A stretch of DNA of 64,000 nt. Origin: Thermococcus sp. JdF3 (GTDB taxonomy: Archaea > Methanobacteriota_B > Thermococci > Thermococcales > Thermococcaceae). A program made the position numbers and the translations under genes. The DNA is taken from the NCBI RefSeq assembly GCF_012027495.1, contig NZ_SNUK01000005.1:124001-188000 (forward strand), read 5' to 3'. Below the pieces are notes generated by a model. It had not been told where the DNA came from. It searched no databases and worked only from the letters and a program-made list of their open reading frames with translations. Within the stretch, counting starts at the first letter, position 1. Each line of letters starts with the position of its first letter. Shown here piece after piece: positions 43,358 through 49,803 of the stretch.

Positions 43358-43540
43358 ACATGCTCTTCTTGAACAGGAGTTTTTGTACTCTTTGATTTTT
43401 ATTTCCAGACCATCTATTTCTCTTAGTAAAGGCTTGGTAGCTATCTCATATGGGGCTGAAACTTTCTGGGGTTCATGTTAAGCCTCAGTTTCATTAGACA
43501 TTGGACGATAGCTGAGGGCATACAAATAGCGATTTGTTGT

Positions 43541-45085
43541 TCATAATCTTTCAAACCTCTCCAAAAATCTGGTAATGAACCCCAGATCCCATCCGAACTT
43601 CTGGCCTATTGCCCTTACCAGATCAATGTCCTCGGGCTCCACGGTTTTCAGGAGGAGTATTATTGCTGCATAACACAGGAACGACGCACCGACTACGATG
43701 AGGGCAGTGATAAATCCCACGTTGGCAGGGGCGAGAGCCTTCAGAGCGAGTGTTATTAGAATTGCGACACCCACCTGCAGGGAGTAGCTCCTCCCAAATG
43801 GATGAATCCCCGTCCTGCGGTAGAGCCATCCGGAGCGGAAGAGGTTTGCGACAATGTAGGAAACCGAAGTGGCGATGGCCGCGCCGCTTATTCCGTACTC
43901 TGGTATAAGAATGATGTTGAGAAGGACGTTGGATGTTGCGGCAAACACGTTTCCAATGAGGTTTGAGGTGGGTTCTCCGATAACAGTCAGGCTCATCCCG
44001 TTAAGCCCAAGGAGGGTGTGGAACATGAACCCGATGGCGAGTATCTCAAGGGCGGGGTAAGATGATGCGTACTTCGCCCCAAATAGGGCCGTTATCATGA
44101 TCTCGGGAAAGACCACGAGTAGCAGGAAGAGGGGAAACGTCGGCAGGAAAATCCACCGAGTTATTATCTGGTATATCCTTTTGAGTTCCTTCATTTTGTC
44201 CTCCGTATAGAATGATGTTGCTATGGGAGTGAAGAGAAAGCCAGCGGACCCTAGAAAGACCGGAATGAATCTTGCCAGGGGTGAGGCAGCGTTGTAAAGG
44301 CCGACGATGTCTGAGTTGAAATAATAGCCCAGCATCAGGGTGTCTGTCCAGTTCATGATGTAGTCCAGTATCCCCGTAAGCATGAGGGGCACCGAGAACA
44401 CTACCAGACCCTTTGCGATGGTAGCGTCGAAGGAGAACCTGAGCCTGAGAATGCCCAGCCGGAGGGTCTCGATGAGGAGGCTCATGGAAGTCAGGGCCTG
44501 GGAAAGAACGTATCCCACGAAGAGGGTTTCGAAATCTAGCCCTCCGAAAACGACGATGAGGACAACCAGCAGATAGGCCGAAGGTGCCAGTATCTTCTGG
44601 TAGTAGAAGTTTTCTCTTACTCTGCCGAATCCCCTGGAAATCGCTATTATAATTGAGGTCAATGCCATAAATGGCATTGCTGGAGCCGTGAGGCGAAGGG
44701 CCCTTGTGAGGTATTGGTCGTTGAGGATCTGGGAGATGTAGGGGGCGAGGAGCAGATAAACAACCGTAATCATCAGAGAGGTGATGAGGATTAGGATCAG
44801 GGACGTGGAGATGAGACGTGCTACCCTTTCCGGGCCCTCTTTACGGTAGCGGGAGAGCTCCCTGGGCAGTCCTGATGGAAACCCCAGAAGGGCCATTATG
44901 AGGCCTATACTCAGGAGAGTGAGGGCGAGATTAAACGTTCCGTACTGGGCCCTCTCAAAATGCCTGGCTACGAGGGTTCGTGACACAAAAGTTATAAGAA
45001 CTCCGATTATTCCTCCGAAGAAAACTATTCCCGTCCCCCTCGCCATCCTCTGGAGAGCATGATTAACCTCGTCCAAGCCTTTCAC
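43541..45085 (-). CDS. Wzx-type polysaccharide flippase
   Basis: The 514-residue protein has about 14 membrane helices with the MATE/MVF-like start (RMARGTGIVFFGGIIGVLIT, LARHFERAQYGTFNLALTL region). This identifies a Wzx-like exporter of lipid-linked oligosaccharides. Start GTG 45085 overlaps the upstream permease stop by four bases; TTG 45076 is possible. It faces the rightward glycan genes and probably exports their product. Base composition is like the chromosome average, unlike the AT-rich genes beside it. Confidence 0.9.
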   Translation of the reverse strand: MKGLDEVNHALQRMARGTGIVFFGGIIGVLITFVSRTLVARHFERAQYGTFNLALTLLSIGLIMALLGFPSGLPRELSRYRKEGPERVARLISTSLILILITSLMITVVYLLLAPYISQILNDQYLTRALRLTAPAMPFMALTSIIIAISRGFGRVRENFYYQKILAPSAYLLVVLIVVFGGLDFETLFVGYVLSQALTSMSLLIETLRLGILRLRFSFDATIAKGLVVFSVPLMLTGILDYIMNWTDTLMLGYYFNSDIVGLYNAASPLARFIPVFLGSAGFLFTPIATSFYTEDKMKELKRIYQIITRWIFLPTFPLFLLLVVFPEIMITALFGAKYASSYPALEILAIGFMFHTLLGLNGMSLTVIGEPTSNLIGNVFAATSNVLLNIILIPEYGISGAAIATSVSYIVANLFRSGWLYRRTGIHPFGRSYSLQVGVAILITLALKALAPANVGFITALIVVGASFLCYAAIILLLKTVEPEDIDLVRAIGQKFGWDLGFITRFLERFERL

Positions 45086-45822
45086 CTGCCCAGCAGTGTG
45101 AAAATGCCTATCAGCAGTATTATCACGTTCATGGCCCTTTTAAGCTTCTCCTTGTCGACTTGAGTGTTAACATGCGTCCCGAGGTAGACCCCTAGGACAG
45201 TCCCGGCTATGAGAACCCCCGCTAGGGAGTGGTCCACGCTTCTCATTCCCGCGTAGTTCAGGAAGCTGAGGGCCGAAAGCGCCAGCCCGTGGACTATAGT
45301 AACCCCAACCACATCCTTCGGGTCGAGCCTAGCAACGTTCATCAGGGTGAAGCTGACTATGACGCCAGCTCCGACGGAGGTGAACTGAACCGTCAGGCCA
45401 ACGATGAAGCCGAGCAGGTAAACGTAGGCCCACCTCGGCCTCACCGGGACGCGGAATTCGCCTTTGAGGAGGCTCAAAACTGCGCTGACGACGAGTATTG
45501 CCCCGAGGAGCATGGTAAGGTGGTCGTTGAGGGCGTTCCGGTCTATCTCGCGGAGGATTATCCCGCCCAGAACTATCGCCGGGACGCTTCCGGCGAGGAG
45601 GCGGAGCGCTATATCGTACCTTATCCTGCCCTTCCTCCCGTGGAAGAAGACGCCGAATATCCTGGTGACGGTGGCGTAGAGCAGGTCGGTTCCGACGGCA
45701 GTTAGGGGTTCAACGCCGAGAAAGATGAGGGAAGGGGTCATCAGGGCCCCGCCGCCGACCCCCGTTAGGCCCACGAGAAAGCCGACGAGGAAGCCCAGTC
45801 CTACGAAGGTCAGCGGGTTCAA
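45082..45822 (-). CDS. TauE/SafE-family permease
   Basis: I choose TTG 45822, which has GGAGGTT six bases upstream; the longer frame to 45891 runs into the upstream gene. The 246-residue product has seven to eight helices and the typical GFLVGLTGVGGGALMTPSL (about residues 10-30) and TSVGAGVIVSFTLM repeats. Family members export or import small anions such as sulfite or organosulfonates. The four-base overlap with the flippase gene suggests co-transcription. Confidence 0.87.
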   Translation of the reverse strand: MNPLTFVGLGFLVGFLVGLTGVGGGALMTPSLIFLGVEPLTAVGTDLLYATVTRIFGVFFHGRKGRIRYDIALRLLAGSVPAIVLGGIILREIDRNALNDHLTMLLGAILVVSAVLSLLKGEFRVPVRPRWAYVYLLGFIVGLTVQFTSVGAGVIVSFTLMNVARLDPKDVVGVTIVHGLALSALSFLNYAGMRSVDHSLAGVLIAGTVLGVYLGTHVNTQVDKEKLKRAMNVIILLIGIFTLLGR

Positions 45823-45838
45823 GGCCTTAACCTCCAGT

Positions 45839-46062
45839 TTAAGGCAGGTAGCCGAGGGCCCTAAGGCGCTCCTTAACCTTTTCTTTCTCATCCTCGGTGA
45901 AAATCGGTGAAAGCCTCCTCCTTCTCCTCTTCTTTGAGGCTCGCCAGAAACTCGCGGAAGACGTAGGTCACGTAGTCTGAAACCAAAGTGAATCCGGTGC
46001 CCTCTATCCTGGCCTTAATCTTGTCGTAGGGGGCTGGGAATGGAAATTTAAAGATTTTCCAT
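45839..46062 (-). pseudogene. Frameshifted ribbon-helix-helix-like gene
   Basis: Translating in pieces shows PYDKIKARIEGTGFTLVSDY and VTYVFREFLASLKEEEKEE in one frame and DEKEKVKERLRALGYLP in another. Together they resemble a Thermococcales family of small RHH proteins ending in RLRALGY. A tandem TTTTCACCGA duplication (about 45896-45915) explains the frame change near the C-terminus. The N-terminal part (ISIPSPL, in a third frame after ATG 46062, with an in-frame stop) shows further damage. It lies just upstream of the TauE gene. A sequencing error is not excluded. Confidence 0.6.
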
Positions 46063-46136
46063 CGGTCGTGGGAATTATGTATCGCTCGGCGTATCTTTTT
46101 GGGCAACCGTTTTAAGCCCCTCTTCCAATCTCCCCC

Positions 46137-46195
46137 TGCGATGATGAGTGATGGGCGAACCGATTGATGAGGACGGAAAGGTGATCTCTGAGCAA
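46137..46195 (+). ncRNA. C/D box sRNA 1
   Basis: Box C ATGATGA is at 46141-46147, D' CCGA at 46160-46163 (one change from CTGA), C' TTGATGA at 46164-46170 and D CTGA at 46188-46191. The D' guide ATGGGCGAAC (46151-46160) is complementary to GUUCGCCCAU, which from memory is the archaeal 23S rRNA sequence at the A-loop (about 2553-2562, E. coli numbers). The D guide is 46171-46187, target not assigned. A TATA box GTTTTAAG is at 46109-46116, correctly spaced. Confidence 0.8.
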
Positions 46196-46225
46196 CCCTT
46201 TTAAGGCCCATCTTCAACCTTTTCC

Positions 46226-46284
46226 CGGGATGATGAGTTCAGCCTTGCCTGAGGCTCGTGATGATGGAGTGACGGACTGACCGT
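46226..46284 (+). ncRNA. C/D box sRNA 2
   Basis: Box C ATGATGA is at 46230-46236, D' CTGA at 46249-46252, C' GTGATGA at 46258-46264 and D CTGA at 46277-46280. Both guides are 12 bases, and the D'-C' spacer is five, the canonical archaeal geometry. The D' guide (46237-46248, GTTCAGCCTTGC) is complementary over 11 bases to GCAAGGCUGAA, from memory archaeal 16S rRNA around position 898-908. The D guide is TGGAGTGACGGA, no target assigned. A TATA box TTTTAAGG is at 46199-46206, and a T-rich stretch (46289-46298) follows as terminator. Confidence 0.88.
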
Positions 46285-46288
46285 CGGC

Positions 46289-46309
46289 TTATTTTTATTG
46301 CTCTTTTAT
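46289..46309 (+). terminator. T-rich terminator after the sRNA pair
   Basis: CTTATTTTTATTGCTCTTTT directly follows the D box of sRNA 2; archaeal transcription ends at such T-rich runs. It merges into the palindrome of the next promoter. Confidence 0.45.
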
Positions 46310-46345
46310 TAGGTTGGCCTAATAAAATTGGAAAACCTAATAAAG
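46304..46345 (+). promoter_or_regulatory. DtxR-like operator before the CDF transporter
   Basis: TTTTATTAGG-TTGG-CCTAATAAAA (46304-46327) is a perfect palindrome, and a third half-site CCTAATAAAG follows at 46336-46345, 18 bases on. The core TTAGGTTGGCCTAA closely resembles the DtxR/IdeR consensus TTAGGTTAGSCTAACC. It precedes a metal efflux gene, so control by a metal-sensing DtxR-family repressor is likely but inferred. Confidence 0.6.
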
Positions 46346-46372
46346 TTAAATATCCAAATAGGGGACGGTAAG

Positions 46373-46398
46373 GCTTAAATATTGTGTGCATATGCACA
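46373..46398 (+). promoter_or_regulatory. TATA box and TGTGCATATGCACA palindrome of the CDF gene
   Basis: GCTTAAATATTG (46373-46384) is the probable TATA box for GTG 46415. It is followed at once by the perfect 14-base palindrome TGTGCATATGCACA (46385-46398), between TATA and the expected transcription start, where a bound repressor would block initiation. Confidence 0.5.
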
Positions 46399-46414
46399 AA
46401 ATTGTGGTGATACC

Positions 46415-47275
46415 GTGGAGGAGGTGTACAGGCCCATCTGGGTCAGCATCCTTGGCAACGTTCTCCTTTCCCTGCTTAAGCTAGCCGTAGGTTTCATGTA
46501 TTCCAGCATCGCCCTGATATCCGACGGAGTCCACTCCTTAAGCGACGTTATCACGAGCGTCATCGGCTACGCGGGCATTAGGATATCCTCAAAACCGCCC
46601 GACAAAAGCCACCCCTTCGGCCACTCCAGATTTGAGCCCCTGGTGGCGTTTCTCATAGGGGAAGCCCTCATCGTGGTCGCCTACGAAATTGGAAGGGATT
46701 CCCTGATGAGGCTCCTCCACGGGGAGAGCATAGAGGTAAACGGTCTCATGCTCGGAGTCACGGTCGTTTCCATACTCGCCAAGGAACTCATGTTCCGCTA
46801 CTCCGTTCACGTTGGAAAAAGGCTCAACAGTCAGATCCTAATAGCCGACGCCTACCACCACAGGAGCGACTCCCTCAGCAGCGTTGCGGTTCTCATTGGT
46901 CTGGGTGCGCAGAAACTCGGCTTTCAGCACGGCGATTCCCTCGCGGGTCTCGTGGTTTCCGTCTTCCTCGTCAAGGTGGCCCTCGAGATAATTCTGGAAA
47001 ACGTCGGCTACCTCACCGGGAAAGCTCCATCTTTCAAGGTCTGTGAGGAGATAAAGAGGCGCGCCCTAGGCGTCTCCAACGTCCTCGGCGTCCACGATTT
47101 GAGGGCTCACTACGTCGGGAGCAAGCTCCACGTTGAGCTTCACATAGAGGTTCCGCCGGAGCTTTCCCTGAAGGAGGCCCACGACGTCAGCGAGGAGGTG
47201 AAGAGGGTTATAGAGAGCCTCCCCGAGGTTGAGGTCGCCTTCGTGCACGTGGATATAAAGGGGGTTACTCACTGA
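46415..47275 (+). CDS. Cation diffusion facilitator (CDF) metal efflux transporter
   Basis: GTG 46415 lies just after GGTGAT; the frame is open to GTG 46382. The 286-residue product has six helices with the metal sites SDGVHSLSDVITS (helix 2) and DAYHHRSDSLSSV (helix 5), both H-x3-D. A cytoplasmic ferredoxin-like domain (about 205-286) has HVELHIEVPPELSLKEAHDV. CDF proteins export Zn, Mn, Fe or Co in exchange for protons. The TGA stop (47273-47275) lies within the right end of the adjoining IS605-type element, so the natural C-terminus may have been a little different. Confidence 0.92.
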   Translation: MEEVYRPIWVSILGNVLLSLLKLAVGFMYSSIALISDGVHSLSDVITSVIGYAGIRISSKPPDKSHPFGHSRFEPLVAFLIGEALIVVAYEIGRDSLMRLLHGESIEVNGLMLGVTVVSILAKELMFRYSVHVGKRLNSQILIADAYHHRSDSLSSVAVLIGLGAQKLGFQHGDSLAGLVVSVFLVKVALEIILENVGYLTGKAPSFKVCEEIKRRALGVSNVLGVHDLRAHYVGSKLHVELHIEVPPELSLKEAHDVSEEVKRVIESLPEVEVAFVHVDIKGVTH

Positions 47276-47318
47276 CCTCCTCCCCGCCCTGAAGGGCGAG
47301 GGTTCCAACGAGAACCCC

Positions 47319-48623
47319 CTAACCAACTGGCAGGGAGGTTTGAGGGGCTTCATTGAAGCCCAACTCAAAGCGGGCCTTCGGCCCCTCGGGGAGGGCCTTC
47401 CCCCCGTTACCCCTCCTTTGGGCGAACAAACCGCCCAAACTCGGGGTTATGGTTTTTACGACCTTCCTCAAAATGTTAAATGCTCCAACTAAATCCGCAT
47501 TAAACACAAGCCCCGTTGCGGGACACTTAAATAATCCCCTAACGAACCTCGCCCCATCGTGGGGCTTCCCGCAAACGGGGCACGTTTGAGAAGTTAAAGC
47601 CTCACCAACAACCACAACAGAAATACCATACTCCTCCGCAACCTCTTTTAGACGTTTGATAACGTAATTGAACCTCCACACGTGAGAGAGGAGGAAATTC
47701 TGCTTTTTACCCTTATCAGAGTTCCGAGCTATTCCCTTGGGATGACCAACGATAATTGTGGAGACACCCAACTCGTAAAGCCTTCTAACCGTTCCCCTGA
47801 CTGCCGTGTTAATGTAGTGTTTGGCCTGAAGTTTGGCCTTCTTATGCATTCTCCTGAGCTTTCTACTCGTTTTGGCTCCGGACTTGTTGAGTTTTGATTG
47901 ACACTCGGCAATCCTCTTTTGCCAGTAGAAGTCAATGCTCTTGAGCGGTCTTCCATTCACGAGGAAACTTTCTCCGCTTTCCACGTAAACTGCCATTAGA
48001 TTGTTTACTCCAAGGTCAATTCCCGCAGAGAGGTTCCCCTTTGGTTTCCTTGGGAGCTTAACCCATTCCTCACCATCGAGTTTTTCCTCTACCGTAAAGC
48101 TGATGTGAGCATACCACTTGCGTTTTACCTCGTCGTAGGTTATTTCCAACCGTCCCTGCCTGCCTCTCAAGTGTATTCTTCCCTTGAACTGGATTTCCAA
48201 GCGTTTGAACTTCCCAAGGCCTTTGAGGATTAACCTGTTCCCCTCAATCCTGTACTGGTCGTTTCTCAAGACGATTAAGGGTTTTCTCTTCCCGTCTTTC
48301 TTCAAGTAGTTCGGTGGTTTTGGCTTAAGCCAGTCGGGGAGTTCACCGTTCCGTTTTTTCCTGAGGAGTGAGAAGAAGCTTCTCCAAGCTTCTGCATTCT
48401 TTCTCGCTATTTGTTGGACTGTGGCTGAACCGATTTCTTTCTTAAACTCCACATAAACGGTTTTTTCCGTCGTATTGAAGTCCACGATTTGCTCTTGGAA
48501 GAATTGTTGTCGCCTGAGGTAGTTCACTCTATTCCAAACTTTGGCCCCAAGGTCAGCTAACTGATGGAGTTTCTCCTCTTGCTCTTTGGAGGGTTGGAGT
48601 TTTAGGGTTACGCTCCTCTTCGT
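47319..48623 (-). CDS. tnpB: TnpB RNA-guided nuclease of IS605-type element (copy 2), start codon lost
   Basis: The product is closely similar to TnpB of copy 1. It has the RuvC residues in AGIDLGVNNLMAVY, VVVGEALTSQTCPVCG and FNADLVGAFNIL, and three zinc-site cysteines (CPVC, FKC). The codon that aligns with the ATG of copy 1 is ACG (48621-48623), preceded closely by a stop in that frame. The first usable start is GTG 48527, which would drop about 32 residues of the N-terminal strand. Either expression relies on a rare start coupled to tnpA, or the protein is shortened. Catalytic residues are intact. Confidence 0.85.
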   Translation of the reverse strand, partial: TKRSVTLKLQPSKEQEEKLHQLADLGAKVWNRVNYLRRQQFFQEQIVDFNTTEKTVYVEFKKEIGSATVQQIARKNAEAWRSFFSLLRKKRNGELPDWLKPKPPNYLKKDGKRKPLIVLRNDQYRIEGNRLILKGLGKFKRLEIQFKGRIHLRGRQGRLEITYDEVKRKWYAHISFTVEEKLDGEEWVKLPRKPKGNLSAGIDLGVNNLMAVYVESGESFLVNGRPLKSIDFYWQKRIAECQSKLNKSGAKTSRKLRRMHKKAKLQAKHYINTAVRGTVRRLYELGVSTIIVGHPKGIARNSDKGKKQNFLLSHVWRFNYVIKRLKEVAEEYGISVVVVGEALTSQTCPVCGKPHDGARFVRGLFKCPATGLVFNADLVGAFNILRKVVKTITPSLGGLFAQRRGNGGKALPEGPKARFELGFNEAPQTSLPVG

Positions 48624-49042
48624 TTTAATTCACGCTCCCATTGGGTTTCAACGTAGTGTTTAACTATCTCATCCGTCACGTAGCCGACAGTTGCCACGAA
48701 ATAGGAGCGTGACCATAATCTTCCATTCGTGGTTTTCGCCCTCAATTCGGGGAATTCTTGGAGGAGTTTTCTGGCGGTTTTGCCCTTCAAGTGGTTGATT
48801 ATTTTGGCGGGCGAGAGGTTTGGCTTTGCCCTGAGGAAAACGTGCACGTGGTCGGGCATTACTTCGAGGGCAATAACCTCACAGCCAATTTCCCCGGCGT
48901 ATTCTTTGAGCATTTGTTTGAGCCTTTTGGCGACTTCTCCGATGAGAATGTCCCTCCGGTATTTTGGTATCCAAATGAAGTGATAGGCTAAGTAGTATTT
49001 TGCGTGCCTTGTTCTTGAGAGTGTTGGTGTTTCTGGCTTCAT
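48608..49042 (-). CDS. tnpA: TnpA Y1 (HUH) transposase of IS605-type element
   Basis: The 144-residue protein is a complete IS200/IS605 TnpA. The HUH metal motif is in MPDHVHVFLRAKP (near residue 66), and the catalytic Tyr is in EIVKHYVETQWE (about 130). The start ATG 49042 is in the usual position after the left end. It cuts and joins single-stranded DNA at the hairpin ends and could also mobilise copy 1. It overlaps the tnpB frame by 16 bases. Confidence 0.95.
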   Translation of the reverse strand: MKPETPTLSRTRHAKYYLAYHFIWIPKYRRDILIGEVAKRLKQMLKEYAGEIGCEVIALEVMPDHVHVFLRAKPNLSPAKIINHLKGKTARKLLQEFPELRAKTTNGRLWSRSYFVATVGYVTDEIVKHYVETQWERELKRRGA

Positions 49043-49151
49043 TGTGAACCCCTTAATGTATGGTTTGTATTGTGGTTTAAATACTTTGTGCTTTCCCGTT
49101 CAAAGGCTCGTTGGGTTGTTTATTGTATCCCCGCCGTGAACGGCGAGGCTT

Positions 49152-49517
49152 TCAAAAGAAAAATGTAAGGCCGAGAACGGCCCTGATCGATTTCTGGACC
49201 TCCCTCATCTTGTGCTCCTTCAGGAGACCTATCCTCTTGATGACGAGCCGCTTATTGATTGAAACTATCACGTAAGGTTTGACGATGCTCGGGATTATCG
49301 GCTTCGTTCCCTTGTATCTCTCTATGTCTTCGTCCGAAATTAGGACGTTTAACTCCCTGAAACCGCTATCAATGTTGGATGTTATCTGGAGTACTATCAC
49401 GGCGTTGCTGATTCGGTTGAACCTTTCGCTGGAAACGACGAGTGCGGGTCTGGTCTTGGCCCGTTTCAGGTCGTTGAATGGAAATGGCAAGAGAACTATC
49501 TCTCCCCTCTTAAACAT
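49152..49517 (-). CDS. MazF/PemK-like protein
   Basis: The 121-residue protein has the MazF fold markers: FKRGEIVLLPFPFNDLKRAKTRPALVVSS at the N-terminus (given here in outline, about 2-30), VIVLQITSNIDS, and a conserved TKPIIPSIVKPYVIVSI. The family comprises mRNA-cleaving toxins neutralised by a small RHH or AbrB antitoxin. The RHH gene lies nine bases upstream. The stop TGA is at the edge of the IS605 element, and the reading frame looks complete. Confidence 0.85.
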   Translation of the reverse strand: MFKRGEIVLLPFPFNDLKRAKTRPALVVSSERFNRISNAVIVLQITSNIDSGFRELNVLISDEDIERYKGTKPIIPSIVKPYVIVSINKRLVIKRIGLLKEHKMREVQKSIRAVLGLTFFF

Positions 49518-49526
49518 GTTTCCACC

Positions 49527-49769
49527 TCAGTAATCGTCCCAGAAGCTGTCTTCTTCGCTTTCCCAGTCCTCTCTGAGAACGTTCTCCACAGCTGCGAGGA
49601 CCCACTTCTCATCCTCCTCCATGCTTTCCTTGACGTTTCTGAGGTAGTATCTGATGGCCTCCTTTATGAAGTCGCTCCTGTTGCTGAAGAGACCTTCCTC
49701 CACAAGCCTGTCTATCTCGCTGGCAAGTTTGGGGGGAAGCCTCACCGAGACCTTAACTCCCGCCGTCAA
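49527..49769 (-). CDS. Ribbon-helix-helix antitoxin
   Basis: I prefer TTG 49769, four bases after GGTGAG; GTG 49778 overlaps that signal. The 80-residue product begins TAGVKVSVRLPPKLASEIDR, an RHH DNA-binding strand and helix (to about residue 45). The C-terminal half is very acidic (EEDEKWVLAAVENVL, EDSFWDDY) and is expected to cover the toxin. A TATA box CTTTTAAATATG lies about 30 bases upstream (49799-49810). It autoregulates the pair, by analogy. Confidence 0.85.
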   Translation of the reverse strand: MTAGVKVSVRLPPKLASEIDRLVEEGLFSNRSDFIKEAIRYYLRNVKESMEEDEKWVLAAVENVLREDWESEEDSFWDDY

Positions 49770-49803
49770 TAGTCTCACCGATGGGATATTCTGTCGGACA
49801 TAT

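Larger units (their letters stand above)
47272..49151 (-). mobile_element. IS605-type element with tnpA and tnpB (copy 2)
   Basis: Read on the minus strand, the left end has the hairpin CTCGCCG-TTCA-CGGCGGGG (about 49130-49147) followed by GATACAATAAACAACCCAAC. The right end has CTCGCCC-TTCA-GGGCGGGG (about 47282-47300) and ends GAGGAGGTCAG (47272). tnpA and tnpB lie in the same direction. These ends match copy 1. It sits between the end of the CDF gene and the end of the MazF-like gene, using or supplying the last bases of both. Confidence 0.88.

Noticed and set aside
43358-43540. Possible gene remnant between the phosphodiesterase and flippase genes
   Set aside because: Short frames (such as one reading SLSKGLVAISYGAETFWGS) do not match a family I know and have no start signals. 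I see only AT-rich intergenic DNA.
46063-46217. N-terminal part of a 109-codon minus-strand frame covering the sRNA region
   Set aside because: It runs antisense through C/D box sRNA 1 and has no start signal; only its C-terminal part matches a real, broken RHH gene.
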